DNA of 16,296 nt from Prevotella sp. UBA3757 (lineage in GTDB: Bacteria; Bacteroidota; Bacteroidia; Bacteroidales; Bacteroidaceae). Made by a program: the position numbers and the translations under genes. The notes under the pieces were generated by a model that saw nothing but the letters and a program-made list of their open reading frames with translations, did no database searches and was not told the origin of the DNA. This document shows, piece after piece, positions 1 through 6,740 of the stretch (its first letter is position 1; each line of letters opens with the position of its first letter). Location: NCBI GenBank assembly GCA_002371715.1, contig DFGF01000034.1:1-16296 (forward strand). Reading direction: 5' to 3'.

Positions 1-44
1 GCTATCAGTGCGATGTTGACCTAACCACCGAAGACAATGGATAA
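1..44 (+). CDS. 3' end of an upstream phage gene (partial)
   Basis: The frame that begins at base 3 is open to a TAA at 42-44 and reads YQCDVDLTTEDNG. The other two forward frames stop at 19 and 24. The stop overlaps the ATG of the next gene by eight bases, the tight packing usual in phage late operons. By position, upstream of the tail tube genes, it could be a tail terminator or head-tail joining protein, but 13 residues cannot prove this. The true frame could also be the one ending at 24. Confidence 0.4.
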   Translation, partial: YQCDVDLTTEDNG

Positions 45-246
45 CGGCATCAAGACATCACTCCAGGAAGAGCTGCTCAGCAAGGGCAGCGTGACGCTCA
101 CGGCCAAGAGCCGCGAGGAAATCTACAGCCAGTGCCAGACATTGGTTGACTCTCTCCCAGAAGGCACCAAGTGGACGCGCACCATCTGCCAGTACCACCC
201 AGACACCTTCAGCTTCGAGCAAACAGTAACAATCACCAAAAAGTAA
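37..246 (+). CDS. small phage protein of unknown function, 69 aa
   Basis: A short acidic and polar protein without membrane segment, cysteines or a motif I recognise. It starts with MDNGIKTSLQ and ends TVTITKK. The start at 37 overlaps the preceding stop, and only six bases separate its stop from the ATG of the tail-tube-like gene at 253, so it is co-transcribed with the tail genes. The middle (about residues 25-65) alternates polar and hydrophobic residues as in a small beta-rich fold. Position suggests a small structural or connector-associated role, but this is inference only. Real coding is supported by the tight spacing and by absence of a better frame here. Confidence 0.6.
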   Translation: MDNGIKTSLQEELLSKGSVTLTAKSREEIYSQCQTLVDSLPEGTKWTRTICQYHPDTFSFEQTVTITKK

Positions 247-252
247 ACAACT

Positions 253-696
253 ATGGCATTAAAAAAACTGAAAGGCCAGAACTTCCGCGCATTTGTCGGC
301 GGTCATGCCGTACCTGAGGCCACGAACTGCCAGGTAAGCATCACCGGCAACATGGAATCTGCAAAGACAAAGGACTCGGAGGGTTCTTTTGGCCAGGAAC
401 AGATGACCTCACGGTCATGGTCTGTGCAGGTGGACTACCAGCCCGACAGCAGTGAACCGCCTCAGAGCATCGCAGGAAGTCTCATACAGGTTATTACCCG
501 GTTCTTGTCTGACACGCCTACGCAGGTTGGTTGGGACGAGACAGCCACGACGCCAACTACCAAGAACCGTGACCCTCAGAACGCTGCTTTTGCCCGTTCA
601 GGCAATGCTATTCTCAGCGACTTTACAATCCAAGCCAACAACCGTGCCAATATTACCATATCGGAGCAATGGACGGGTACAGGGGCATTGGCTTAA
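253..696 (+). CDS. tail tube-like protein (first of three), 147 aa
   Basis: Likely a tail tube (major tail) subunit of a long-tailed siphovirus-type phage, related to the TP901-1-like tail tube fold. The sequence has the pattern of that family: short N-terminal strand (residues 1-15), a conserved-looking block of the form QVSITGN...ESAKTKDSEGS followed by a WSVQVDY strand around residues 23-60, a loop rich in Pro and Thr, and a C-terminal NITISEQWTGTGAL strand. It precedes a second, similarly built protein (715) and the tail chaperones and tape measure gene, which is the usual late-gene order. An A-rich leader (aaacaact) precedes the ATG, as is normal in Bacteroidota. Family assignment is by pattern and context. 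Confidence 0.65.
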   Translation: MALKKLKGQNFRAFVGGHAVPEATNCQVSITGNMESAKTKDSEGSFGQEQMTSRSWSVQVDYQPDSSEPPQSIAGSLIQVITRFLSDTPTQVGWDETATTPTTKNRDPQNAAFARSGNAILSDFTIQANNRANITISEQWTGTGALA

Positions 697-714
697 AAAA
701 GGGAGGACGAAATA

Positions 715-1176
715 ATGGAGAAAGGACAACATCTAAGACTCTTTATCATGGAGGAGTCAACATCTGGTCAGAGTTGGACGGATAAGGTTATCGCCATGAG
801 TACCGATCTGTCATTTCACGGCAGCGCCCAGCTGGAGAACAGCACAACGAAAGACACCACCGACTCCAGCGGAGCCGTGTGGGATGAAAACGATGTGGTG
901 GGCCGTACTTACGACATCAACTTCTCTGCCCTCGTTGCCAGCGGCACCGACACCGCCAAGACCTTTGCTGACATGGAAGGTAAGGTCAACGACGAACTCA
1001 TCAGCTGGAAGATAGCCATCGCCAGCGGCGAGCAGAACCGCACGATGGGCACCGTCATCTGCTCAGGCCTGGGCAAGCTCACCAACGTGCAGGCTACAGG
1101 CCAGGTATCTCAGCAGGCCACCTACAGCGGAACCATAAACGGCTTCGGCCCTCTGGTGCCCGGCTCACTCACATAA
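715..1176 (+). CDS. tail tube-like protein (second of three), 153 aa
   Basis: A second tail-tube-type protein. Residues about 25-65 contain TDLSFHGSAQLENSTTKDTT, then YDINFSALV, which lines up with the matching block of the protein at 253 (ITGN..ESAKTKD ... WSVQVDY). The C-terminal part ends with a QQATYSGTINGFGPLVPG strand, like the closing strand of tube proteins. The gene sits 18 bases downstream of the first one and is followed within 12 bases by an intrinsic terminator (1188-1218), so these two genes would be expressed more strongly than the chaperones, as expected for a major structural protein. One of the two may be the tube subunit proper and the other a variant or decoration. The start MEKGQ was chosen because it follows AAATA. 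Confidence 0.65.
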   Translation: MEKGQHLRLFIMEESTSGQSWTDKVIAMSTDLSFHGSAQLENSTTKDTTDSSGAVWDENDVVGRTYDINFSALVASGTDTAKTFADMEGKVNDELISWKIAIASGEQNRTMGTVICSGLGKLTNVQATGQVSQQATYSGTINGFGPLVPGSLT

Positions 1177-1187
1177 TCCCGCCAGCG

Positions 1188-1218
1188 GAGGGCGGGACAT
1201 CCGCCCTCTCATTTTTTT
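1188..1218 (+). terminator. intrinsic terminator after the tail tube genes
   Basis: GAGGGCGG (1188-1195), loop GACAT, CCGCCCTC (1201-1208), then a seven-T run at 1212-1218. An alternative upstream arm CCCGCC (1178-1183) can pair with GGCGGG (1191-1196), which would break the terminator stem, so the two helices exclude each other. It lies between the abundant tube genes and the chaperone genes. Confidence 0.8.
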
Positions 1219-1240
1219 ATTCAAACAACAACAAAGAGCT

Positions 1241-1624
1241 ATGATCCACGAAGAAATTACACTCGCAGGCAAGCCCGTCACACTGGGCTACTGCTACGCA
1301 ACGGAAATCGCCTACAAAGACCTGTCGGGCGAAGACATTGCCGCCATCATCCAAGAGACCATCGCTTGCGTCAACGCCCAGCCCGCACGGATGCCCGACG
1401 CCAAGCGCAGCATCTACCTCGTGCTGGCCGCTATCATGGCCTACTATCAGAGCCAAGACAAAGACGCGCCCATCAAGGACACCGACCTGATGAACGACAC
1501 CACGCCGCTCGAACTCGGCACCGCCCTGGGCACCGTCATCAACCTTTGGGCGAAGTTCTACAACATCCCCAAGGGCGAACCAGCCGAAAAGCCACAGAAA
1601 GGAAAGGGTAAGGCAAAAAACTAA
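1241..1624 (+). CDS. tail assembly chaperone, zero-frame product (gpG-like), 127 aa
   Basis: Small, largely helical protein (MIHEEITLAGKPVTLGY...) ending in a Lys-rich tail GKGKAKN. It lies between the tail tube genes and the tape measure gene, where lambda-type phages carry G and T. The last sense codons form the slippery heptamer A AAA AAC (1615-1621), directly followed by the zero-frame TAA at 1622-1624. A fraction of ribosomes shifting to -1 here would bypass the stop and make a longer G-T type protein of about 239 aa. The family's role is binding the tape measure protein and guiding tube polymerisation; it is not in the virion. Function rests on position, size and the frameshift architecture more than on sequence identity. 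Confidence 0.8.
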   Translation: MIHEEITLAGKPVTLGYCYATEIAYKDLSGEDIAAIIQETIACVNAQPARMPDAKRSIYLVLAAIMAYYQSQDKDAPIKDTDLMNDTTPLELGTALGTVINLWAKFYNIPKGEPAEKPQKGKGKAKN

Positions 1625-1660
1625 CCACCGCCCACGACATCTACCAGTTGTTAGTGGGCG
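1615..1660 (+). promoter_or_regulatory. programmed -1 ribosomal frameshift signal
   Basis: Slippery heptamer A AAA AAC at 1615-1621 in the correct phase of the zero frame, stop codon directly after, spacer of seven bases (1622-1628), then a perfect 7-bp stem CGCCCAC (1629-1635) with GTGGGCG (1654-1660). Inside the 18-nt loop a further short pairing (GAC with GTT) is possible. The purine run ggaaagggtaagg at 1601-1613 upstream could act like the internal Shine-Dalgarno stimulator of dnaX, though Bacteroidota use such sites weakly. Confidence 0.85.
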
Positions 1661-1959
1661 AAATTGGAATCCCCCGCCGTGAATTTCTCTACGACATCCG
1701 CTTCTGGGAGGTGCGCCGCATCATACGCGGCTACCGTCGCCGTGACACGCTGAAGCATCAACTCATAGCCGAGTGCGCCTACACCGCCATGTATGCCATG
1801 CGCGACCCAAAGGGCAAGACCGTAGCCGACATATTCCCCATGCTCTTCGAGGATGACGACGACTACGACGAGCTGCCCATCAGCGAGGAGGATGTGGCCA
1901 ACATGCAAGCCATGATGAAAGCATTCAACAGCCAGACAGACGAAAAAGAGACGGAATAA
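1621..1959 (+). CDS. tail assembly chaperone, -1 frame extension (gpT-like domain of gpG-T fusion)
   Basis: The -1 frame is closed upstream by a TAA at 1609-1611, just before the slippery site, and then runs open to the TAA at 1957-1959. After the slip it reads LTTAHDIYQLLVGEIGIP and continues RREFLYDIRFWEVRRIIRGY. The R-EF...FWE...I-GY pattern is typical of T-domain proteins of tailed phages. The end is acidic (FEDDDDYDELP). There is no ATG at the beginning: the only internal starts are a TTG at 1648 or late ATGs, so production by frameshift (127 + 112 residues) fits better than independent initiation. Its 3' end overlaps the left arm of a strong terminator. Confidence 0.75.
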   Translation, partial: LTTAHDIYQLLVGEIGIPRREFLYDIRFWEVRRIIRGYRRRDTLKHQLIAECAYTAMYAMRDPKGKTVADIFPMLFEDDDDYDELPISEEDVANMQAMMKAFNSQTDEKETE

Positions 1960-1988
1960 TTTTGCCATTCCGTCTCTTTTTCTTTTTT
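1943..1988 (+). terminator. strong intrinsic terminator at the end of the chaperone gene
   Basis: A 15-bp perfect stem, 1943-1957 pairing with 1967-1981 (core GAGACGGAAT / ATTCCGTCTC), 9-nt loop, followed by TCTTTTTT to 1988. The stop codon of the chaperone extension is in the stem and loop boundary. It insulates the following HU-like gene from the tail operon upstream. Confidence 0.9.
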
Positions 1989-2011
1989 GAGGTAAACCCC
2001 TGCAAAGGTTT

Positions 2012-2065
2012 TAGTATATTATTAGCGAGGAAATAGTATATTAATTCCGAACTAATAGTATATTA
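2012..2065 (+). repeat. three direct repeats TAGTATATTA at exact 22-bp spacing
   Basis: The 10-mer TAGTATATTA occurs at 2012-2021, 2034-2043 and 2056-2065, each start 22 bp after the last, about two helical turns, so all copies lie on one DNA face. The 12-bp spacers differ. The array is in the 96-base gap between a strong terminator and the start of the HU-like gene at 2085, so it is the natural place for that gene's promoter and operator. Binding by the HU-like protein itself or by a host regulator is inference. Confidence 0.85.
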
Positions 2066-2084
2066 ACCCAAAACTCAAAGTATC

Positions 2085-2579
2085 ATGGCAAAAATCAAGT
2101 ACAAAGTTCTCGAGAACAAGAAAGTAGGCACCCATTCCTTTTATGCCGTGCCAGTGCCCCACGGTACGCTCAGTTTCGACGAGGTGATCCGCGAGGCCTG
2201 TCAGAACACCGACATCACGCCCAGCATCATGCGTGCAGCCGTCACGGAGTATATGAAGGCCGCACAGAACAATCTGCTGAAGGGCTTCCGTGTGCCCGTC
2301 GGCGAAGAGTTTCTGTTCCTCTATCCAAATCTGCGAGCATCTGCCAAGGATGAGCTCAACCAGGACGGTACAGTGAAGAAGGCCGCAACAGCCGACATGG
2401 TGGTGCCATCGAAGCTGAAGACCCGTCTGGGCTGCTCCGTATCGTCGAAGTACAGCGACAAGTTCGCCAGCGAAGTCAGTTGGCAGCGCGTCGATCCCAT
2501 CACAGGCTCCGAGGTGGAAGGCACCGAGGACGTGACCGACGGTGGTGGCGATACACAGGGCGGAGAATTAGAAGGATAA
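2085..2579 (+). CDS. HU-like (HU-HIG type) DNA-binding protein, 164 aa
   Basis: The first ~95 residues follow the Bacteroidota HU-HIG pattern: MAKIKYKVLENKK, a strand with FYAVPVPHGTLSFDEVIREA, a helix pair around ITPSIMRAAVTEYMKAAQNNLL, then GFRVPVGEEFLFLYPNLRA. This is the HU/IHF fold with an altered DNA-binding arm. Residues 95-135 carry a further basic patch and the last 25 are acidic and Gly-rich (GTEDVTDGGGDTQGGELEG). Such proteins bind or bend DNA. The gene is framed by two terminators and preceded by its own repeat array, so it is an independent unit inserted between chaperone and gp10-like genes, i.e. a moron possibly expressed in the lysogen. A role in virion DNA packing or gene control is open. 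Confidence 0.75.
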   Translation: MAKIKYKVLENKKVGTHSFYAVPVPHGTLSFDEVIREACQNTDITPSIMRAAVTEYMKAAQNNLLKGFRVPVGEEFLFLYPNLRASAKDELNQDGTVKKAATADMVVPSKLKTRLGCSVSSKYSDKFASEVSWQRVDPITGSEVEGTEDVTDGGGDTQGGELEG

Positions 2580-2599
2580 AGTAAACCCACGACATCATA

Positions 2600-2638
2600 A
2601 TGCCCGATTAGTGTAACAGCTAATCGGGCATTTTTTTT
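2600..2638 (+). terminator. intrinsic terminator directly abutting the next start codon
   Basis: ATGCCCGATTAG (2600-2611), loop TGTAACAG, CTAATCGGGCAT (2620-2631), then T-tract 2631-2638. It closes the HU-like unit. The T-tract is immediately followed by the ATG of the gp10-like gene at 2639. Confidence 0.9.
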
Positions 2639-3262
2639 ATGGCAGACAACGGCACAATCACCATCGAAGGTCTCAGCGAGTTTGATGCAAAACTGGCGAA
2701 GCTGAAGACCGACAACCCAGGGTTTGAACGACGACTCCGGGCGGTTATCCGTAAAGTGCTGGGCCAAGCCCGTGCCAATCTGCGGAAAGCTGCAGGCAGC
2801 GGTTTGAGGATGGGTAGCGACCCCCGTCTGGCCTACAAAGCCGTGCGCTTTGCCGTATATAAACGGTTGCTCGGTGGTCAGGTAAACATCCTCAATTCGC
2901 GCAGGGCTGGCGGTGGTTTTTATTACGAGCCGCCACGGCATCCATCTGTCAGAGGCGGTAATCGTCGTCCACAATCAGTGCGCACAAGAAAAGTGATGAG
3001 CTACCAAGGCATTGATAGAGGCTTTATTTTGAGATTTCTGAACCAAGGAACGAAAAACCGAAACATTGAACACCTGGTTCAAATTAAACGGGCAGACGGA
3101 ACCAGTAAGTTCAGATGGGGAAACGACAATGGAAGGTATGGAAACCGTGGCGCAATTGCAGCCCGCAACTGGTTCCAAGGTGCGTCGCTGGCCGAACTCC
3201 AATCTGTGTCACACCAGATGCAAACACTCATCGACGATATTATTAACGAAGAATTTGTATAA
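2639..3262 (+). CDS. HK97 gp10-like tail/neck protein, 207 aa
   Basis: Probably the HK97-gp10-like tail completion or neck protein. It begins GTITIEGLSEFDAKLAKLKT, typical of this family, has a basic first third, and then a FILRFLNQGTKNR block and a GNRGAIAARNWF block near residues 128-180, which match the family's E/Q-GT and PARPF-type signatures. The start is fixed at 2639: an in-frame TAA lies at 2621-2623 and the next ATG would remove 57 residues. That ATG sits right against the T-tract of the terminator before it, so there is no room for a usual leader. It is followed three bases later by the tape measure gene. In most siphophages gp10 precedes the tube gene; here it follows the chaperones. 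Confidence 0.7.
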   Translation: MADNGTITIEGLSEFDAKLAKLKTDNPGFERRLRAVIRKVLGQARANLRKAAGSGLRMGSDPRLAYKAVRFAVYKRLLGGQVNILNSRRAGGGFYYEPPRHPSVRGGNRRPQSVRTRKVMSYQGIDRGFILRFLNQGTKNRNIEHLVQIKRADGTSKFRWGNDNGRYGNRGAIAARNWFQGASLAELQSVSHQMQTLIDDIINEEFV

Positions 3263-3265
3263 GAT

Positions 3266-5527
3266 ATGGCAGACGTAATTACCAGGTTCAAACTTGAAAC
3301 CACCCAATACGACTCGAAGCTCCGCGACGCGGCGAAAGGGCTGAAAGAGTTTACCCACCAGGCACAACTCGGCGGCAAGGGCTTCACCGATTTCTCGCAG
3401 AAGGCCGTCGAGTCGGCCCGTGCCCTTGGCAACACTGCCAGCGGTGCGACGAACACAAAGGAGAAGGTGCGCGACCTTGTTGGTGCTTTCAACGAAGCAG
3501 CAAGAGCCTACAACAGTCTGAGTGAGGCACAGCAGCAGCACGACTTCGGCAAGAACCTCGCCGCCAGCCTGGAAACGCTGAAAGGACGCATAGCCGAGGC
3601 CAAGCAGGAACTCTACGGACTTGGCGACGCAATGGGCAAGTCTGGCGGTGGTGGCCTGTTTGCCGGGCTCGGCGACAAGATGTCTGGAGCCTTGCAGGTG
3701 TTCGGTGGTAATCTGATGACCAAGGGAGCCGGTATGCTCGCAGGACTGGCCAGCGAGATGGGCGACATGGTGAAGCAAGGCGTGGAACTGGCCAAGCAGG
3801 GTGAGGGCATCCGCATCGCCTTCGAGCGGCTGGGACGCGGTGACATTCTCGACGGATTGCGCCAGGCCACCCACGGCACTGTGACCGACATCGAACTGAT
3901 GAAAGCCGCTGTAAAGTTCAATGACTTCAAGCTGCCGCTCGACGAACTTGGCACGATGCTCGCATTCGCACAGCAGAAAGCCAAGGACACAGGACAATCG
4001 GTGGATTACATGGTCGATAGCATCGTGACAGGTCTTGGCCGAAAGTCGCTGATGATTCTTGACAACCTCGGACTGTCGGCCACGGAAGTTAAGGACAAGA
4101 TGGCCGAGACGGGCGACATGACCAAGGCCGTCGGTGCCATTATCCGTGAGCAGATGGCCAAAGCGGGCGACTACATTGAAACCGCCGCCGACAGAGCCAC
4201 GCAAGCCAACGTAAAGTTGGAGAATGCCATGTCGGAACTTGGCACCGCAATGCGTGAGACTTTCGGATTCTCTGGGTGGGACGATATGGCGACTTCAATT
4301 AAAACGGAGCTTGTAGGTGCTATCACCTTCACCATTGAGACCGTCAACGAGGCAAAGCAGGCTTTCATGGATTTGCTCAGTCTGAAGGACAGACTGTTTG
4401 GAAGTATCAGCAGCCAAGTGAAGCCAAAGCCTGTAGATAACAACCCGAACCGCTACGTCGAAACCGTTGACAGTCAAGGCAACGTCGTGAAGGGCATACA
4501 CTATGACGCGAACAATCCGAACGGCGTAAATGTCACAGCTCAGGCGCAAGGTGTTGTCATTGTTGGCAACGCCAACAGAAAGAAGAGCGGCGGCGGTGGC
4601 AAAGGAGGTGGAGCGACAAATACCGAAACCTTTGCCACTGACAGCATTGCCTACCAGGAGAAGCTGGTTCAAGAGTTGACAAAGAAATGGCGTGAAGCAG
4701 GCGCAGCCGTCCGCGACGACTACGCCAAGCAGCTGGGCGAGGCCAAGCAGACGTTGAGCGAAATGCAGGGCGGCTTCTCCACCGAAAAATTGCAACCTAT
4801 TCAAGACCTTGCCGGACGGGTAGATAATAGACCCGGCACAGGACTGACGCAAGGCGCAGAACTGACATTGCCCGCAAAGCTCGAAATTCAGTCGCCCGTT
4901 GAACAATGGAAAGAACAGATAACGAGCTTACAGGAGGCCATGAGCAGCGCGTGGAGCACTGACGAAATAACCGCCTATCAGTCGGAAATAGACGCGCTAC
5001 AGAAGAAAATCGATAAGTTTACGGGAAAGACCGACGGCGAAAGTATGGCAAAGGACTGGCAAAGTGCTGCCAACGCCATCGGACAAGTCGGCTCAGCCAT
5101 GCAGCAGATTGAAGATCCAGCAGCCAAGGTCATGGGCATCGTCGCACAGGCAATCGCCACTATCGCTCTGACCTATGCCAAATCGCTTGAAGGCACGTTC
5201 ACACCTTGGGACTGGATAGCTGGCGCGGCTTCTGGTTTGGCCACAATGATTTCTACCATATCGGCCATCAAGTCGGCAACGGCTGGAAGCTATGCCGAAG
5301 GTGGTATCATACCTGGCAACCACTACTCAGGCGACCAGCAGTGGGCGCAAGTCAACGCTGGTGAGCTTATTCTTAATCGTAGTCAGCAGAACTCGATTGC
5401 CGCCCAGCTCCAAGATACCGAGCGTGGCGGCTACACGCCCAGCCATATCAGCGGCGAACAGATTTATATAGCCCTAAACCGCTACACCCGCCGCACGGGC
5501 AAGGGCGAACTCGTAACATGGAGGTAA
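3266..5527 (+). CDS. tail tape measure protein, 753 aa
   Basis: The longest gene, right after the chaperones, as expected for the tape measure protein that fixes tail length and leaves with the DNA at infection. Residues 1-120 are helical and rich in Ala, Gln and Lys. A Gly/Met-rich hydrophobic stretch lies near 135-170. Residues 190-330 hold the LGRGDILDGLRQATHGTVTD block and IVTGLGRKSLMILDNLGLSA, typical of Bacteroidota tape measures. A glycine linker (about 437-450) leads to a second helical half. A hydrophobic region (about 612-672) precedes the closing motif YAEGGIIPGNHYSGD ... VNAGELILNRSQQ. It would correspond to a tail of roughly 110 nm by the usual 1.5 A per residue rule. Start MADVI chosen, three bases after the preceding stop. 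Confidence 0.9.
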   Translation: MADVITRFKLETTQYDSKLRDAAKGLKEFTHQAQLGGKGFTDFSQKAVESARALGNTASGATNTKEKVRDLVGAFNEAARAYNSLSEAQQQHDFGKNLAASLETLKGRIAEAKQELYGLGDAMGKSGGGGLFAGLGDKMSGALQVFGGNLMTKGAGMLAGLASEMGDMVKQGVELAKQGEGIRIAFERLGRGDILDGLRQATHGTVTDIELMKAAVKFNDFKLPLDELGTMLAFAQQKAKDTGQSVDYMVDSIVTGLGRKSLMILDNLGLSATEVKDKMAETGDMTKAVGAIIREQMAKAGDYIETAADRATQANVKLENAMSELGTAMRETFGFSGWDDMATSIKTELVGAITFTIETVNEAKQAFMDLLSLKDRLFGSISSQVKPKPVDNNPNRYVETVDSQGNVVKGIHYDANNPNGVNVTAQAQGVVIVGNANRKKSGGGGKGGGATNTETFATDSIAYQEKLVQELTKKWREAGAAVRDDYAKQLGEAKQTLSEMQGGFSTEKLQPIQDLAGRVDNRPGTGLTQGAELTLPAKLEIQSPVEQWKEQITSLQEAMSSAWSTDEITAYQSEIDALQKKIDKFTGKTDGESMAKDWQSAANAIGQVGSAMQQIEDPAAKVMGIVAQAIATIALTYAKSLEGTFTPWDWIAGAASGLATMISTISAIKSATAGSYAEGGIIPGNHYSGDQQWAQVNAGELILNRSQQNSIAAQLQDTERGGYTPSHISGEQIYIALNRYTRRTGKGELVTWR

Positions 5528-5531
5528 CAGT

Positions 5532-5903
5532 ATGACAGGAAACGACATCATCATCGTCTTATCGCGTGGAACCACGCCAATGGGCAGCACTGCCGTGAAA
5601 TCGCATGACATCACCACCTCAGCCGACACCATCGAAAAGGCATCGGCCACACAGAAAGACTGGCGCGAATATATTGCAGGCCGCAAAGGGTGGTCAGTAA
5701 ATATGAGCTATCTTGTCAGCGTAGCCAAGATACAATGGGAGCTGCTGGTTGGCGACACCTTCAACGTCACCATCGCCGACCGCAACTTCAACTACCGACT
5801 GACTGGCACCGCCATCCTCGAAACCGCTAAGCAGACATACACCGTCGGCAATCTCGCCTACGGATCCTTCGTACTCAAAGGTTCAGGCCAACTCGACACC
5901 TAG
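5532..5903 (+). CDS. tail tube-like or tail-tip protein (third of three), 123 aa
   Basis: Small beta-rich protein placed directly after the tape measure gene with a 4-base gap. The block HDITTSADTIEKASATQKDW followed by GRKGWSVNMSYLVS resembles the conserved block of the two tail-tube-like proteins at 253 and 715, and the C-terminal TVGNLAYGSFVLKGSGQLD strand resembles their closing strand. It may be a distal tube or tail-tip adaptor built on the same fold. It is the last + strand gene of the tail module: no distal tail, tail-tip lysin or fibre gene follows. Its TAG stop (5901-5903) overlaps the TAG of the convergent lipoprotein gene in a palindromic CTAG. Confidence 0.6.
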   Translation: MTGNDIIIVLSRGTTPMGSTAVKSHDITTSADTIEKASATQKDWREYIAGRKGWSVNMSYLVSVAKIQWELLVGDTFNVTIADRNFNYRLTGTAILETAKQTYTVGNLAYGSFVLKGSGQLDT

Positions 5904-6736
5904 AACGTGTAGTCATCCACGCCAGCCCACGCCGGGTTCACCTTCAGTTCGGCATTCACCGCACCGCCGCCGCTGAAGATGTCTCCGGCGTAGTTCGTCA
6001 CCCGGTTTACAGTGACTGGTATATTTACCAGTTCCGCCGAGCCGACCTCATTGTCGCCCGAGTCGTAGGCCGTCACCGTCACCTTTGTCAGCACGTCTTC
6101 CGTGGTGTGAGGCATAGTGTAAATCTCATAAACCCCGTCGTCGCTCCACGCCCTGTATTCCGTCTGCTTCGAGTTCACGCAACCAAAGCCGTCACGCGGC
6201 GAGAACGTGCTGCTGCCGCCAAGGTAGTAGAACTTCAGCTGAGCAATGTCCGTTCGCAGGCTCTCGCCAGTCAACTTGAACCGCAGCATGGCCACGTTGC
6301 GCTTCAGCGTGACCGCCACGTCCTGCCGCTCCTTCGTCGCCGTCACCTGCCCGTAATAGTAGAACGTGTCCGTCACCTTGTTATTCGGAAACGTCACCTT
6401 CTCGCCGCTCGTAATCGTCGCCGCCCCCGTCCCGTTATGCGCAATGGCCACGATAGTATAAGTGCCTGGCATAATTGCCAAAGGAACCGTCCCAAACCCC
6501 GCATCCGACACCGACTGCGCAACCGTCTTCACCTTCGTGCCGTCAGCATCGAACACCGCCACGCTCAACCGCCCGCAAACGTCGCTCAGAGCCACGTCGC
6601 CGCGCGTCGTGCGGTCGCCAGCCGTCACCTTCAGTACCACGTTCTGCTCGTTCTGTGAAAGCCCAGCAGCATCCTCTATCACCACCTTCTCGCATCCCGC
6701 AAGCACGATGGCCGCAAGTATCAGTATCTTCTTCAT
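5900..6736 (-). CDS. FimB/Mfa2-like fimbrial-type lipoprotein, 278 aa
   Basis: Starts MKKILILAAIVLAGC: basic residues, hydrophobic core and a lipobox LAGC, so a lipoprotein processed by signal peptidase II and anchored at the outer membrane. The mature part begins CEKVVIED. The body has the fimbrillin-type pattern: LSVAVFDADGTKVKT, MPGTYTIVAIAHNG, a strand pair with VTLKRNVAMLRFKLTG, and the end VTVNRVTNYAGDIFS ... NPAWAGVDDYTF. Length and order fit FimB/Mfa2-type anchor or tip proteins. The start at 6736 is preferred to an upstream ATG at 6778, which would put 14 residues before the signal peptide and overlap the partner gene; with 6736 the gap to the partner's stop is four bases. It forms an operon with its paralogue and probably serves lysogenic conversion of the cell surface. 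Confidence 0.75.
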   Translation of the reverse strand: MKKILILAAIVLAGCEKVVIEDAAGLSQNEQNVVLKVTAGDRTTRGDVALSDVCGRLSVAVFDADGTKVKTVAQSVSDAGFGTVPLAIMPGTYTIVAIAHNGTGAATITSGEKVTFPNNKVTDTFYYYGQVTATKERQDVAVTLKRNVAMLRFKLTGESLRTDIAQLKFYYLGGSSTFSPRDGFGCVNSKQTEYRAWSDDGVYEIYTMPHTTEDVLTKVTVTAYDSGDNEVGSAELVNIPVTVNRVTNYAGDIFSGGGAVNAELKVNPAWAGVDDYTF

Positions 6737-6740
6737 GTCG

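Noticed and set aside
2012..2065. CRISPR-like array
   Set aside because: Only 10-bp repeats with 12-bp spacers, no cas genes; a regulatory repeat fits better.
3209..4204. 331-aa open frame on the minus strand inside the tape measure gene
   Set aside because: It is antisense to a gene with clear family features; composition (His, Leu, Cys, Val-rich without domains) is that of a shadow frame.
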